In this document: positions 1 through 8,035 of the stretch, piece by piece | Layout: every line of letters begins with the position of its first letter | Numbering within the stretch: position 1 is the first letter of the stretch | Assembly: GCA_963664835.2 (NCBI GenBank) | Contig: CAXXUG010000022.1 | Coordinates: 77,634 to 141,633, forward strand | Reading direction: 5' to 3' | DNA length: 64,000 nt | From: G963664835 sp963664835 | GTDB taxonomy: Bacteria; Chloroflexota; UBA6077; FW602-bin22; JBCLEL01 | Made by a program: the position numbers and the translations under genes | The notes under the pieces: model-generated | What the model saw: the letters and a program-made list of their open reading frames with translations, nothing else | Told to the model about the DNA's origin: nothing | Database searches by the model: none

Positions 1-156
1 GGTCGAACCAACCAACCGGCCAAGGCCTCTTCAATAGTCCGCCAACCGGATGTCATCATTGGTACGAAAGCATGTCCTGGACTCCGATCCGGGATGACTT
101 TACGCGGCTTCGATAGAGGCAAACTATCCCTTTGCCAATCCAGCCCTCCATCCGTC

Positions 157-382
157 ATTGGTACGAAAATGGCCGGACTCGGACTGGCTAACTTCCTCTA
201 ACTGGGACTTCGTTTCCAGCCTGAAGAGCACTTTGTAGGGCTGGGGCTTGTCCCCAGCCGCAGGCAGGTCAGTAGCCGAGCCTAGTTCCGAGCCCCCATA
301 GAGAAGTCTGGCCAAACAGCACCCTGATTTTCATACCTTGGCGTGCCGGCGCAAGCCGGGATGAGCGATTGCTATGAAAATT
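157..382 (+). repeat. Dispersed composite palindromic repeat
   Basis: A module with an outer 'attggtacgaaaatg' motif, a hairpin (GGCTGGGG, CTTG loop, CCCCAGCC) and a second hairpin around GCCGGCGCAAGCCGG. About 195 bp of it is nearly repeated at 51930-52113, and part recurs at 33405-33510. It contains no credible gene. Confidence 0.75.
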
Positions 383-424
383 AGATGAATCCGCTAACTT
401 CTGCTAACTCGTGTTGCGATTTTC

Positions 425-760
425 ATCCTCTTATGCGACCTTCGCAAGGCCATGGTGATTCCGGCGAAGGCCGGAATCCAGAGGTGCGGGGAGGGGGAGT
501 GTAGGGCGGGGGCTTGTCCCCCGCTGGGGTGGGGCCTGGGCATGGCAGAATCCCCCGCGCGAATTCGCCGCACAAAACCGCGACTCCGAGTTTTTATACT
601 TTGGTGTGCCGGCCTTTGCCGGCATGAGCGATTATTGTGAATTCATGCCCTGGACTCCGATTTCGGATAGACCGCTTAGGCCGCCTCTTGTTCGTGAATC
701 GCGGCATCCCATCGCCAATCCGGTCCCCCATCCGTCGTTCCGGCGAAGGCCCGAATCCAG
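425..760 (+). repeat. Dispersed palindromic repeat cluster
   Basis: Contains the 'ccatggtgattcc' unit, the inverted repeat ATTCCGGCGAAGGCCGGAAT, the GCGGGGG-CTTG-TCCCCCGC hairpin and the 'ttggtgtgccggc' hairpin. The same blocks recur in the same order near 5.2, 42.4, 47.9, 49.6 and 63.3 kb. Short open frames here are by-products of the repeats. Confidence 0.7.
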
Positions 761-769
761 AGAGGAGGG

Positions 770-998
770 GAGAATGCAAAACAACGCCAACCTTAGGGAA
801 ACAACGGATGTTTGAGAATAAAACGCCCCTGCTTACCACGATTGTTTGTCGGGTGATTGGGTACAGCGTGAGCGCAATGAGAATGCACTCAAGCAGTCAC
901 AGGCGTCAGAAACGCGGGTCAGTTATTCGTTGTAGAGGAGGCTCGGGAACACGCCCGAACCCAGGCGTTCGTCTGGCGTTTAGTCAGGTCTTCTCCCA
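770..998. other. Intergenic, no feature recognised
   Basis: No convincing gene, RNA or repeat is seen between the repeat cluster and the terminator of the binding-protein gene. Confidence 0.5.
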
Positions 999-1040
999 GA
1001 AAAAACGGCGCATCTACCGCTCCGCAGCGGTAGATGCGCC
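999..1040 (-). terminator. Rho-independent terminator of the binding-protein gene
   Basis: A perfect 15-bp stem (1007-1021 with 1026-1040) with a 4-nt loop. Read on the minus strand it is followed by a run of six T. It lies 30 bp after the stop of the minus-strand gene that ends at 1071. Confidence 0.9.
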
Positions 1041-1070
1041 AAGCGCGTTACCTTGAGTCTGGGGAACTGC

Positions 1071-2843
1071 TTACGCGGATCCCGGCTCGTAGTAGCAATC
1101 CGGCCAAGCGTCCGACGGAGGATCGATCCACAGCGGTGCAAGTTCGGGGTTGTTCCTCGCCCACGTGTCGAGTATTTCCTGGCTTTCCGTCGCCGTATTC
1201 TCCAACTCCGTATCGATGTCCGCACCCTGAAGGATCCGGCCGAACATCGGCACAAGCAGGTCATTGGCGATCTGAATTGACCGCGGATGACCAACTGCGA
1301 AGTAACACGCCGCATTCTTGAGCGTATACTCCATCCAAGGACGAAGCGTCGGATCGCTCATTGCCTTCGACTCAGGTCGGAGGGATTCGTAGGAAGGCAG
1401 CCAGTTCTGGAAGTCGCACTCGACCCCCAGCCGTTCCGGTGCCATCAGCCACTGAAGGAACTCGCCTACATTCTCCGTGTGTGAGTCGCCCTGGTACGGA
1501 GTCTGCCTGAAGAAGCCGAGTCCGTTCGCGCGGAGGATGTTTGTGGCGTCATGTCCCTCCAAGTATTGGATGGGCAACGGGGCCATTTCCCAGTCGATCC
1601 GCTTGCCGGTGACCTCGCCCTTATCGATCTTTACGTTCCAGTCCCTCATTGCAGCGGCCTGGCCGGCATAGCCGTGTGTGGCCGCCACTTCCTGGTTGTA
1701 GAACAACTCATGACCGGACGCTGTCTCGGGAAGACCGAGGACCAACTGGGGGATTGACTCGTCTTCGACCATCATATCCTGGTACATCTTCAGCTTCGCG
1801 TTGAAGCCGGGCTCTTGCCAGCCAACTTTGTTGCCCCAATACCAACCCCATGCGTGGCTGCAGAGGGGAACGCCGGCGCTGCCGAAGTTCTCTACGCAGT
1901 TGGCCATGAACCAGTGCAGAGCGTTACCAAACATGAACTGGCCCTCAGGCTCGCTCACGATCTGGCCAATCTCACGGAACTCCTCGTAGTTCCATCCATC
2001 CCTTTGGATCGCCTTCCAGTCTACGCCGGCTTCGTCGAAGATCCTCTGGTTGATGTTCACGCTCTCGCCCGTATCGAGCATCGTGGGCCATACGGTCTGC
2101 TTGCCGTAGACCACGCAACTCTCCAGACCGAGGGCGGCGTCCGCTCTCTGATCAGGAGTCATATAGGGAGCGACATCGATGACCAGCGGTAGTTCGCCGG
2201 CACGGTTAGCATAGAGACCCGATACCGACATGAAGAACAGGTCCGGGGGATTTCCCGACGCGAAGCGCGTACCCAGCCACTGGGTCCAACCGCCGGACGG
2301 CGCGCCCGTAATGGACTTCACGAAGCTCTTCGATTGGGTAGCGTTCCACTCGTCTGCCTGGTCCTGCCACGGGTCGCCCTCGGCCCTCAAGGCCAGCGAC
2401 CGCATGATGATCTGGTCCCTGTCCTTCGGCAGGACAGGAGCCTTCTCGACCTCTACCTCGACCTGGACTTCCTTCTCAACCTCGACCTCTACCTCGACTA
2501 CCCTCTCAACCTCGACGACCTTCTCCACCTCTACCGGTCGCTCAACCTCTACCTGCACGGTGACGACCTTCTCGACCTCTACCTCTACCGCCTTCTCGAC
2601 CTCGACCGTGACTACCTTCTCGACTTCGACCGGCCTATCGATCTGGACCGTGACGACCTTCTCGACCTCTTTCTCGACTACCTGCGTCACGACCCTCTCA
2701 ACAGGGACCTCTTTCTCGACTACCTGGACTTTCTCTACCTCTACGACCTGTGCTTCGCAGGCTGCCAGCAAGGGCAGGGCTACCGATGCGCCCAAGCCGG
2801 CCAGAAAGCCACGACGACTAAACTGCTTTGCCAAAAACTTCAT
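1071..2843 (-). CDS. ABC transporter sugar-binding lipoprotein (orphan)
   Basis: A 590-residue extracellular solute-binding protein of the family 1/CUT1 sugar-importer type, predicted to be lipid-anchored outside the cytoplasmic membrane. The N-terminus has an SRRGFLAGLG Tat-like motif and a lipobox LLAAC. A long low-complexity tether of Val-Glu-Lys units follows (about residues 30-145) before the globular domain. The start at 2843 is chosen by homology with the other two binding proteins in the window. Upstream in-frame ATGs at 2858 and 2882 exist, and GGGAG lies directly against the 2858 ATG, so the start is uncertain. No permease or ATPase gene is adjacent and the gene has its own terminator, so it is an orphan here. 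The ligand cannot be told from sequence. Confidence 0.88.
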   Translation of the reverse strand: MKFLAKQFSRRGFLAGLGASVALPLLAACEAQVVEVEKVQVVEKEVPVERVVTQVVEKEVEKVVTVQIDRPVEVEKVVTVEVEKAVEVEVEKVVTVQVEVERPVEVEKVVEVERVVEVEVEVEKEVQVEVEVEKAPVLPKDRDQIIMRSLALRAEGDPWQDQADEWNATQSKSFVKSITGAPSGGWTQWLGTRFASGNPPDLFFMSVSGLYANRAGELPLVIDVAPYMTPDQRADAALGLESCVVYGKQTVWPTMLDTGESVNINQRIFDEAGVDWKAIQRDGWNYEEFREIGQIVSEPEGQFMFGNALHWFMANCVENFGSAGVPLCSHAWGWYWGNKVGWQEPGFNAKLKMYQDMMVEDESIPQLVLGLPETASGHELFYNQEVAATHGYAGQAAAMRDWNVKIDKGEVTGKRIDWEMAPLPIQYLEGHDATNILRANGLGFFRQTPYQGDSHTENVGEFLQWLMAPERLGVECDFQNWLPSYESLRPESKAMSDPTLRPWMEYTLKNAACYFAVGHPRSIQIANDLLVPMFGRILQGADIDTELENTATESQEILDTWARNNPELAPLWIDPPSDAWPDCYYEPGSA

Positions 2844-3303
2844 CTGCAACGAGTTCATCTCCCGATCTTGAATTTGAACCATTCAACGGCCAACCAGACC
2901 CTCGTAACCCACCAGTCCAATTTTTCAGGGCACGATACAAGGGTGCCGAATCCACTCGCGCAATATTAATGCTTTATCCTAAGAATTGCAACCCCGCCCA
3001 TTAGCCCTAAATCGTTCGGAATTTGGCGGGCCAGCGTCGCCGGTTTGACGCGTGAGCACTGCCCAGATTTCGGCCCGGGATGGACACCTGGAAAGGCGTT
3101 CGCTCCATCACTCATGGTGTCCATTCCTCGGTATTACCAACGCTGCACCGATTCCGATCCCAACCAGCCGCCGGCGGAGGCCACACTGAGTCTCTGGGAA
3201 GCGTGGCCCGCGATCCGAAGCTGTGCAACTGACCCGTCAACCTGCCCAACCGTCACTATTCCCCACCGAGACTTTCGGCAAACCGTCGCATCAAACTGTG
3301 CGG

Positions 3304-3340
3304 ATACATAGTAAAGCTATGTATAATACTTCTATGTATA
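3304..3340 (+). promoter_or_regulatory. padR promoter and probable PadR operator
   Basis: A perfect inverted repeat ATACATAG-taaag-CTATGTAT (3304-3324) overlaps a consensus -10 box TATAAT (3322-3327). The half-site CTATGTATA is repeated at 3332-3340. PadR-family operators are commonly ATGT/ACAT palindromes over the promoter, so autorepression is a good inference. Confidence 0.65.
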
Positions 3341-3389
3341 AGCCGGCAATGTGACCCTCCAACTCGGTCGGAGTGGCGAGAGACGCCCG

Positions 3390-3740
3390 ATGAATGTCAG
3401 CAAGGATTTGGTTGCCGCCTCCGCGACTCCGCTAGTCCTGGCGATATTGGCGGAAGGCGACAGCTACGGTTACGCCATAGTGAAGCGCGTGAGCGAGTTG
3501 TCCGGCGGTCAGATGCGCTGGGCGGACGGGATGCTCTATCCCATGCTTCATAGACTGGAACGACTTGGCTACGTCGAGGCGAACTGGCGGACCTCGGACA
3601 CCGGACGGAAGCGCAAGTACTACCGCATCACCGAAGAGGGACTTGCCCAGTTGGCTGCCCAACGCCGGCAGTGGCAGATCGTCGATGCCACGCTGCGTGG
3701 TATCTGGATGAAGTGGTCGCCTGTCAGTTCGCCGGCGTAA
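3390..3740 (+). CDS. PadR-family transcriptional regulator
   Basis: A 116-residue winged-helix repressor. It shows the PadR pattern: LAILAEGDSYGYAIVKRV (helix 1-2), the recognition region GMLYPMLHRLERLGYVEA, then the wing GRKRKYYRITEEG. The start at 3390 is preferred over an upstream in-frame start at 3351 because MNVSKDLV begins the conserved domain. The downstream gene (HAAS-like membrane protein) starts 33 bp after the stop, a common pairing in which the regulator controls an envelope or permease gene. A palindromic operator lies about 60 bp upstream. Confidence 0.9.
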   Translation: MNVSKDLVAASATPLVLAILAEGDSYGYAIVKRVSELSGGQMRWADGMLYPMLHRLERLGYVEANWRTSDTGRKRKYYRITEEGLAQLAAQRRQWQIVDATLRGIWMKWSPVSSPA

Positions 3741-3773
3741 GTTCTTGTAGGACGGGAGAAGCTGAAGAGCACG

Positions 3774-4877
3774 ATGTCCAATGGCAGCGCACTGGAACAT
3801 CAGATAGCCCAGTGGCGCGATTACCTCCGCCGGCGCGATGCCATTCATACCGCCGACGTCGAGGAGTTGGAGGGTCACCTCCGCGATCAGGTCGCCGCGC
3901 TCGAGGAGGCCGGCCTCGCCGGTGACGAAGCGTTCCTCGTAGCGGTCAAGCGTATGGGGAGCCTCGACGCACTCTCTCGAGAATTTGCCCGCGAGCATTC
4001 CGAGCGGCTGTGGAAACAGCTAGTCGTAGCACCCGATTCGTCAAATGAAAGCGGCCGTGCGGTCCGAGTGGAGACGGTAATCGTGGTGGGCTTGGCGGCG
4101 GCTGCCGCGCTGGCGATCAAGGCACCCGAGCTCTTCGGCTACCATTTTGGTGGCGGAAGCGCCCACTTCGCGTTTTATGCCCGCAACCTCAGCCTCTTCG
4201 CCCTGCCCTTCCTTGCCGGGTACTTCGCCTGGAAGCGCGGGCTGATCTCTCTCAGCCACCTCTGGCTGCTATTGCCGTTCGTGGCGGCCGGCGTGTTCGC
4301 CAATTTCTACCCATTCGAGCAAGATAGTCACACCCTGACGCTCACCGTATTGCACCTGCCAATCGCGCTTTGGCTGGTCGTCGGCATCACGTACGCCGGC
4401 GGCGGCTGGCGCGCCGGCGAGGGACGCATGGACTTCATACGGTTCTCCGGGGAGTTCTTCATCTACTACGTGCTGATTGCCCTGGGCGGCTTGGTCTTCA
4501 TGATGTTTACACAGTTCATGTTCTTCGCCATCGACATTCATGTTGGGAGGCTGTTGCAGGAATGGCTGCTGCCATGTGGGGCTCTGGGCGCCGTAATAGT
4601 GAGTGCTTGGTTGGTCGAGGCGAAACAGAGCGTCATAGAGAACATCGTGCCGGTGCTCACACGCCTGTTCACTCCCTTGTTTGCCGTGTTGCTGCTCGTC
4701 TTTCTGGTGGCTATGGTGTGGACCGCCAGCGGCATCCACGTGGATCGAGAAGTCTTGATTGGCTTCGATCTACTGCTTATCGTGGTCCTGGGTCTCCTGC
4801 TCTATTCCATTTCGGCGCGCGACCCCGCTGGCGCCGCCAAACGCGTTCGATACGCTGCAGCTACTGCTCGTGCTTAG
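3774..4877 (+). CDS. HAAS/DUF4153-like membrane protein, N-terminal part (frameshifted)
   Basis: 367 residues. The first ~80 are a soluble helical prefix (EELEGHLRDQVAALEEAGL... DEAFLVAVKRMGSLDALSREF), as seen in PadR-linked permease-prefix domains. About eight hydrophobic segments follow. The reading frame ends at 4877 just after YSISARDPAG, but the DUF4153-like sequence continues in another frame from about 4825 to 5145. The switch falls at a run of four C (4823-4826), and removal of one C restores one long protein. The function is unknown; it is probably an integral membrane protein co-transcribed with padR. The break may be a sequencing error. Confidence 0.75.
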   Translation: MSNGSALEHQIAQWRDYLRRRDAIHTADVEELEGHLRDQVAALEEAGLAGDEAFLVAVKRMGSLDALSREFAREHSERLWKQLVVAPDSSNESGRAVRVETVIVVGLAAAAALAIKAPELFGYHFGGGSAHFAFYARNLSLFALPFLAGYFAWKRGLISLSHLWLLLPFVAAGVFANFYPFEQDSHTLTLTVLHLPIALWLVVGITYAGGGWRAGEGRMDFIRFSGEFFIYYVLIALGGLVFMMFTQFMFFAIDIHVGRLLQEWLLPCGALGAVIVSAWLVEAKQSVIENIVPVLTRLFTPLFAVLLLVFLVAMVWTASGIHVDREVLIGFDLLLIVVLGLLLYSISARDPAGAAKRVRYAAATARA

Positions 4878-5145
4878 CGCCCTGATCGTTGACGCCGTGG
4901 CCCTGGCGGCAATCTCCGCCCGAATTTCAGAGTTCGGTTTCACCCCCAACAAGGTCGCCGCCTTGGGCGAAAACCTCATCCTTCTCGTCAACCTTGCCTG
5001 GTCGGCATGGCTCTATGCCAGATTCCTGCGCGGCCGAGGCTCGTTCGCAGCTCTCGAGCGTTGGCAGACGGCGTACCTGCCAGTCTATGGTGTATGGGCC
5101 GCGTTCGTCGTCATCGCGTTCCCTCCGCTGTTTGGTTACGCCTGA
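4825..5145 (+). pseudogene. DUF4153-like membrane protein, C-terminal part in shifted frame
   Basis: It continues the preceding protein: membrane helices (LLLVLSALIVDAVALAAI), the family-like RISEFGFTPNKVAALGEN, and a last helix before the stop at 5145. It has no start signal of its own, so it is the displaced 3' end of the 3774 gene and not a separate gene. Confidence 0.75.
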
Positions 5146-5214
5146 CCACTCGCCCTCCAGAGCTCCTTGATACCAGAGTGATTTCTCCAATCGAACACTA
5201 TCGCCATTCTCGCG

Positions 5215-5870
5215 AAAGGGCGAATGTAGCGCGGAGGCTTGTCCTCCGCTCCCGGCCGGCCAACAGCCACCCCTAGTCCCGAGCCACCGTAGAGAAGACC
5301 CGCCAACCAGCGAACGCATTTTCATACCTTGGTGTGCCGGCGCCATCCGGCACGAGCGATTGGTACGAAAATGAAGGTAACTACTCGAACGCAACGCCGA
5401 AATCCAGAGGGGTAGGGAGGGGAAATGTAGCGCGGGGGCTTGTCCCCCGCTCCTGGCAGACCGGCAACCAACCATAGTCCCGAGCCACTGTATAGAAGAC
5501 CCGCCAACTAGCGAACGCATTTTCATGCCTTGGTGTGCCGGCGCCAGCCGGCGTGAGCGATTGGTACGAAAATGAAGGTAACTACTCGAACGCAACGCCG
5601 AAATCCAGAGGGGTAGGGAGGGGAAATGTAGCGCGGGGGCTTGTCCCCCGCTCCTGGCAGACCGGCAACCAACCATAGTCCCGAGCCACTGTATAGAAGA
5701 CCCGCCAACTAGCGAACGCATTTTCATACCTTGGTGTGCCGGCGCCAGCCGGCATGAGTGATTGGTACGAGAATGGAAGTAACTCGTCGAACCCAACGCC
5801 GAAATCGGCATTCCGGCGAAAGCCGGAATCCAGAGGTGTGGGGAGGGGGAATGTAGCGCGGTCGAAGACT
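5215..5870 (+). repeat. 201-bp tandem repeat inside a palindromic repeat cluster
   Basis: A unit from about 5287 is repeated with a 201-bp period (matching points 5322, 5523, 5724). Two full copies are nearly identical and a third is partial. Each unit holds the 'ttggtgtgccggcgcc' hairpin, 'attggtacgaaaatg', and the GCGGGGG-CTTG-TCCCCCGC hairpin. Open frames in it are repeats of each other and not genes. Nothing gene-like is seen from 5870 to 6040. Confidence 0.85.
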
Positions 5871-6075
5871 ACACGAGGCGAAGGAGCCTCTTCCACGCAA
5901 GAGCAAGCCGGCAACGTGATTCTCTACCTGAATGACTGTGTCGAGTTGAACCTCATCGCAGGAGCCCAAGCCGAATAAGACCCCGGCCCCCAACGTATCA
6001 GAAACAAGGCGCATCAATTAAGGCATCAAATGATATAAAATATTATGCGCGCACAGCCAAGACAAGGAGGAGATA

Positions 6076-6273
6076 GTGAGAACCACCGTGAACATCGACG
6101 ACCGGTTGTTGCAGGAAGCACAACGGCTTACGGGTATCTCGCAGAAAACCGCTCTCCTGACAGAGAGTCTGCGGGCGCTGATCGAACGCGAGAGCGCCAG
6201 ACGGCTTGCGAGCCTAGGAGGGAGCGAGCCTCAGCTTCAGCCTGTGTCGCGCCGCAGAGACTGGGTTCAGTGA
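6076..6273 (+). CDS. vapB: VapB-type antitoxin
   Basis: 65 residues beginning at GTG with a strong AAGGAGGAG site 5-6 nt upstream. The N-terminus MRTTVNIDDRLLQEAQRLTG is the typical ribbon-helix-helix operator-binding part of a VapB/type II antitoxin, and the C-terminal half (RALIERESARRLASLGG) is the flexible toxin-wrapping part. It overlaps the downstream VapC toxin by 4 nt (GTGA), so the two are translationally coupled. AT-rich sequence at about 6028-6045 probably holds the promoter. Confidence 0.88.
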   Translation: MRTTVNIDDRLLQEAQRLTGISQKTALLTESLRALIERESARRLASLGGSEPQLQPVSRRRDWVQ

Positions 6274-6644
6274 TCCTGGTAGACACGTCGGTCTGGATCG
6301 AGCATCTACGCGCCGAGCAGTCCCACCTCGTCTGCCTGTTGAACGACCATCAGGTTCTGGTTCACCCGATGGTCATCTGCGAACTTGCTCTTGGCAACCT
6401 CCGTAATCGGGAGCAAGTGCTGAGCCTACTCGCCGGATTACCTGAGACTCCCTTGGCAACCGACGACGAGATGCTATTCTTCGTCGAACGGCGCCGATTG
6501 ATGGGACGCGGTATTGGCTACGTTGACGCCCATCTGCTGGCGGCGGTGACGTTGGCGGAATCCACCCTCCTTTGGACTGGCGATCGGCGGCTCTCGAGCG
6601 CAGCTGACGAATTGAATCTCGCCTACCAACCACCCTCAACCTAA
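6270..6644 (+). CDS. vapC: VapC-type PIN-domain toxin
   Basis: 124 residues, a PIN-domain ribonuclease. The acidic residues are all visible: VDTSVW near the N-terminus, ICELALG, GYVDAHLLA and WTGDRRL. The start is GTG 6270 inside the vapB stop codon. A longer in-frame extension upstream to 6045 lies within vapB and is not credible. Members of this family cleave tRNA or rRNA when freed from the antitoxin. Confidence 0.9.
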   Translation: MILVDTSVWIEHLRAEQSHLVCLLNDHQVLVHPMVICELALGNLRNREQVLSLLAGLPETPLATDDEMLFFVERRRLMGRGIGYVDAHLLAAVTLAESTLLWTGDRRLSSAADELNLAYQPPST

Positions 6645-6988
6645 TAGGCAACTCGCCAGTCGAAGCATGAACGCTCAGTCCTTGGCAGCCGGCCTCCCTT
6701 GGCGCACAGCGTGCTACAATATAAACTGAACGTATGTTCCTTTACTTGGACCGGTCTAGTTCCGCCCGAGAAAGGTGGAATTGCAAAACAAATACTCGAA
6801 GGGAACCCGGGATGTCCTGTCACAGATGGGCAAACCCTATATTTACAAAACAAAGTCGCCGGTACGCTGGATACCGGATCAGAGCCGCTCAGACATTCGC
6901 GTGGTGCAACTACGAGCGGTCCGAGGCCGAATCTCGATTGGTCGGCACTCGCTTTGACGCTGCGAATTTGGGGCCTTACAATCTCGCC

Positions 6989-7072
6989 GGAGAGGTGGCC
7001 GAGTGGTTTAAGGCAGCTGTCTTGAAAACAGCCAGGTGATGAGCCTCGGGGGTTCGAATCCCTCCCTCTCCG
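6989..7072 (+). tRNA. tRNA-Ser (anticodon TGA)
   Basis: A class II tRNA: acceptor GGAGAGG (6989-6995) pairs with CCTCTCC (7065-7071). The anticodon loop CTTGAAA has TGA at 7023-7025. There is a long variable arm and a TTCGAAT T-loop. The discriminator is G and CCA is not encoded. It lies head to tail with the isochorismatase-like gene on the other strand. Confidence 0.95.
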
Positions 7073-7077
7073 CCGCG

Positions 7078-7725
7078 TTACGCCTTCCTCGCCCACAATC
7101 GGACGATCTCCTCGGTAGTCGCCGAAGGCGCACTTCCGCACATCCACTCCAACGCGATGTCGTGCCGGCCTTCGCCGGGTTCGGCAACCGCATCTGTGAC
7201 CAGCACTGGATAGTATCCATGTGTTCGCGCGTCTATCCACGTCGCGAAAACGCACCCTGACGTAGCAGTGCCGGTCATGATGAGGCTCCTGATCCCCCGG
7301 GCACTGAGATGAGCGTGCAAAAGGGTGCCACAGAAAGCGGTACCCCTTGATTTCAGGATTACGAGATCGCCGGCCTGTGGCGCCAACTCATCGATAGTCT
7401 GTGCCTGCCAACTTCCCTCTTGCATCACACTTATCGATGTCTGGTCGCGGTGCGGCCATAGCTCAGGTCCATCCAATAGGCTGACGCCGTCACGGTTGCG
7501 GTGAATGAACTCCGCGTAGGTGACCAGCACGCCGGCGCGCCTTCCAGCGTCCAAGAGTCTTTGGATGTTGGGAATAATTGCCCGCACTGGCGCCACTCTA
7601 GATCCTAATTGGCCTCGTTCCGATGCGATATCGTTCTGCATATCCACACACATTAGAGCCGTATGCCTGGGATCGACGAGCTCATCCAGCGTGGTCAGAA
7701 CCTCGATCCCTTCGATAACTTTCAT
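7078..7725 (-). CDS. Isochorismatase-family cysteine hydrolase
   Basis: 215 residues from the ATG at 7725, which has AGGAG 8 nt upstream; an in-frame start at 7749 lacks this. The alpha/beta hydrolase fold of this family is indicated by the catalytic Asp in LMCVDMQND (D28), the Lys in LVILKSRGTAF and the nucleophile Cys in TGTATSGCV. Relatives include nicotinamidases, N-carbamoylsarcosine amidases and ureidoacrylate hydrolases. The substrate cannot be assigned. It is a single gene convergent with tRNA-Ser. Confidence 0.88.
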   Translation of the reverse strand: MKVIEGIEVLTTLDELVDPRHTALMCVDMQNDIASERGQLGSRVAPVRAIIPNIQRLLDAGRRAGVLVTYAEFIHRNRDGVSLLDGPELWPHRDQTSISVMQEGSWQAQTIDELAPQAGDLVILKSRGTAFCGTLLHAHLSARGIRSLIMTGTATSGCVFATWIDARTHGYYPVLVTDAVAEPGEGRHDIALEWMCGSAPSATTEEIVRLWARKA

Positions 7726-8035
7726 CGCAACTTCTCCTACGTTGTCCACCGGCGCCGACCGGGCTCTCCCTACTCCCGGCCTGACCGTAGGTCAATTCTA
7801 GCAACCGTTCCGTGCGCAACGACGAAGCGTCGACCCACGGACGAAAAGCAACACGCTGTGTAAACGATTCGCAGGTAGACGTCAGGCTCCAAGTCCCCTA
7901 TCCGCCCAAAGGTTTGAGTAGTACCATTGACTGGCGTGAACATGCGGCGAGCATGTTATTCAGAGGCGAGGGGCAATTACTCACCGGTGCCTATGGAAGG
8001 GCTCCGTGCCCAACTTCAGGAGGAGAGATTGAGGC

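Noticed and set aside
97..117. IS110 3' relic ('ttacgcggcttcgat' shared with 40893-40907)
   Set aside because: The match is only about 15-18 bp and may belong to the repeat or be chance.
2230..2969. Plus-strand frames rich in Thr-Ser or Leu-Asp repeats
   Set aside because: They are the reverse reading of the Val-Glu-Lys tether of the binding protein. The same shadow occurs at 16.8-17.3 kb and 59.2-59.6 kb.
5277..5800. CRISPR-like periodic repeats
   Set aside because: The period is 201 bp, the copies are identical throughout rather than repeat-spacer, and no cas gene is near.
6045..6269. N-terminal extension of VapC
   Set aside because: It lies inside vapB in another frame; the GTG in the vapB stop gives the normal VapC start.
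6734..7039. Plus-strand open frames ending in GEVAEWFKAAVLKTAR
   Set aside because: The end is tRNA-Ser sequence read as protein; no start signal and no family.
6641..7255. Minus-strand open frame over the tRNA-Ser region (RDSNPRGSSPG...)
   Set aside because: It is the antisense of tRNA-Ser and part of the isochorismatase gene, a common false gene.
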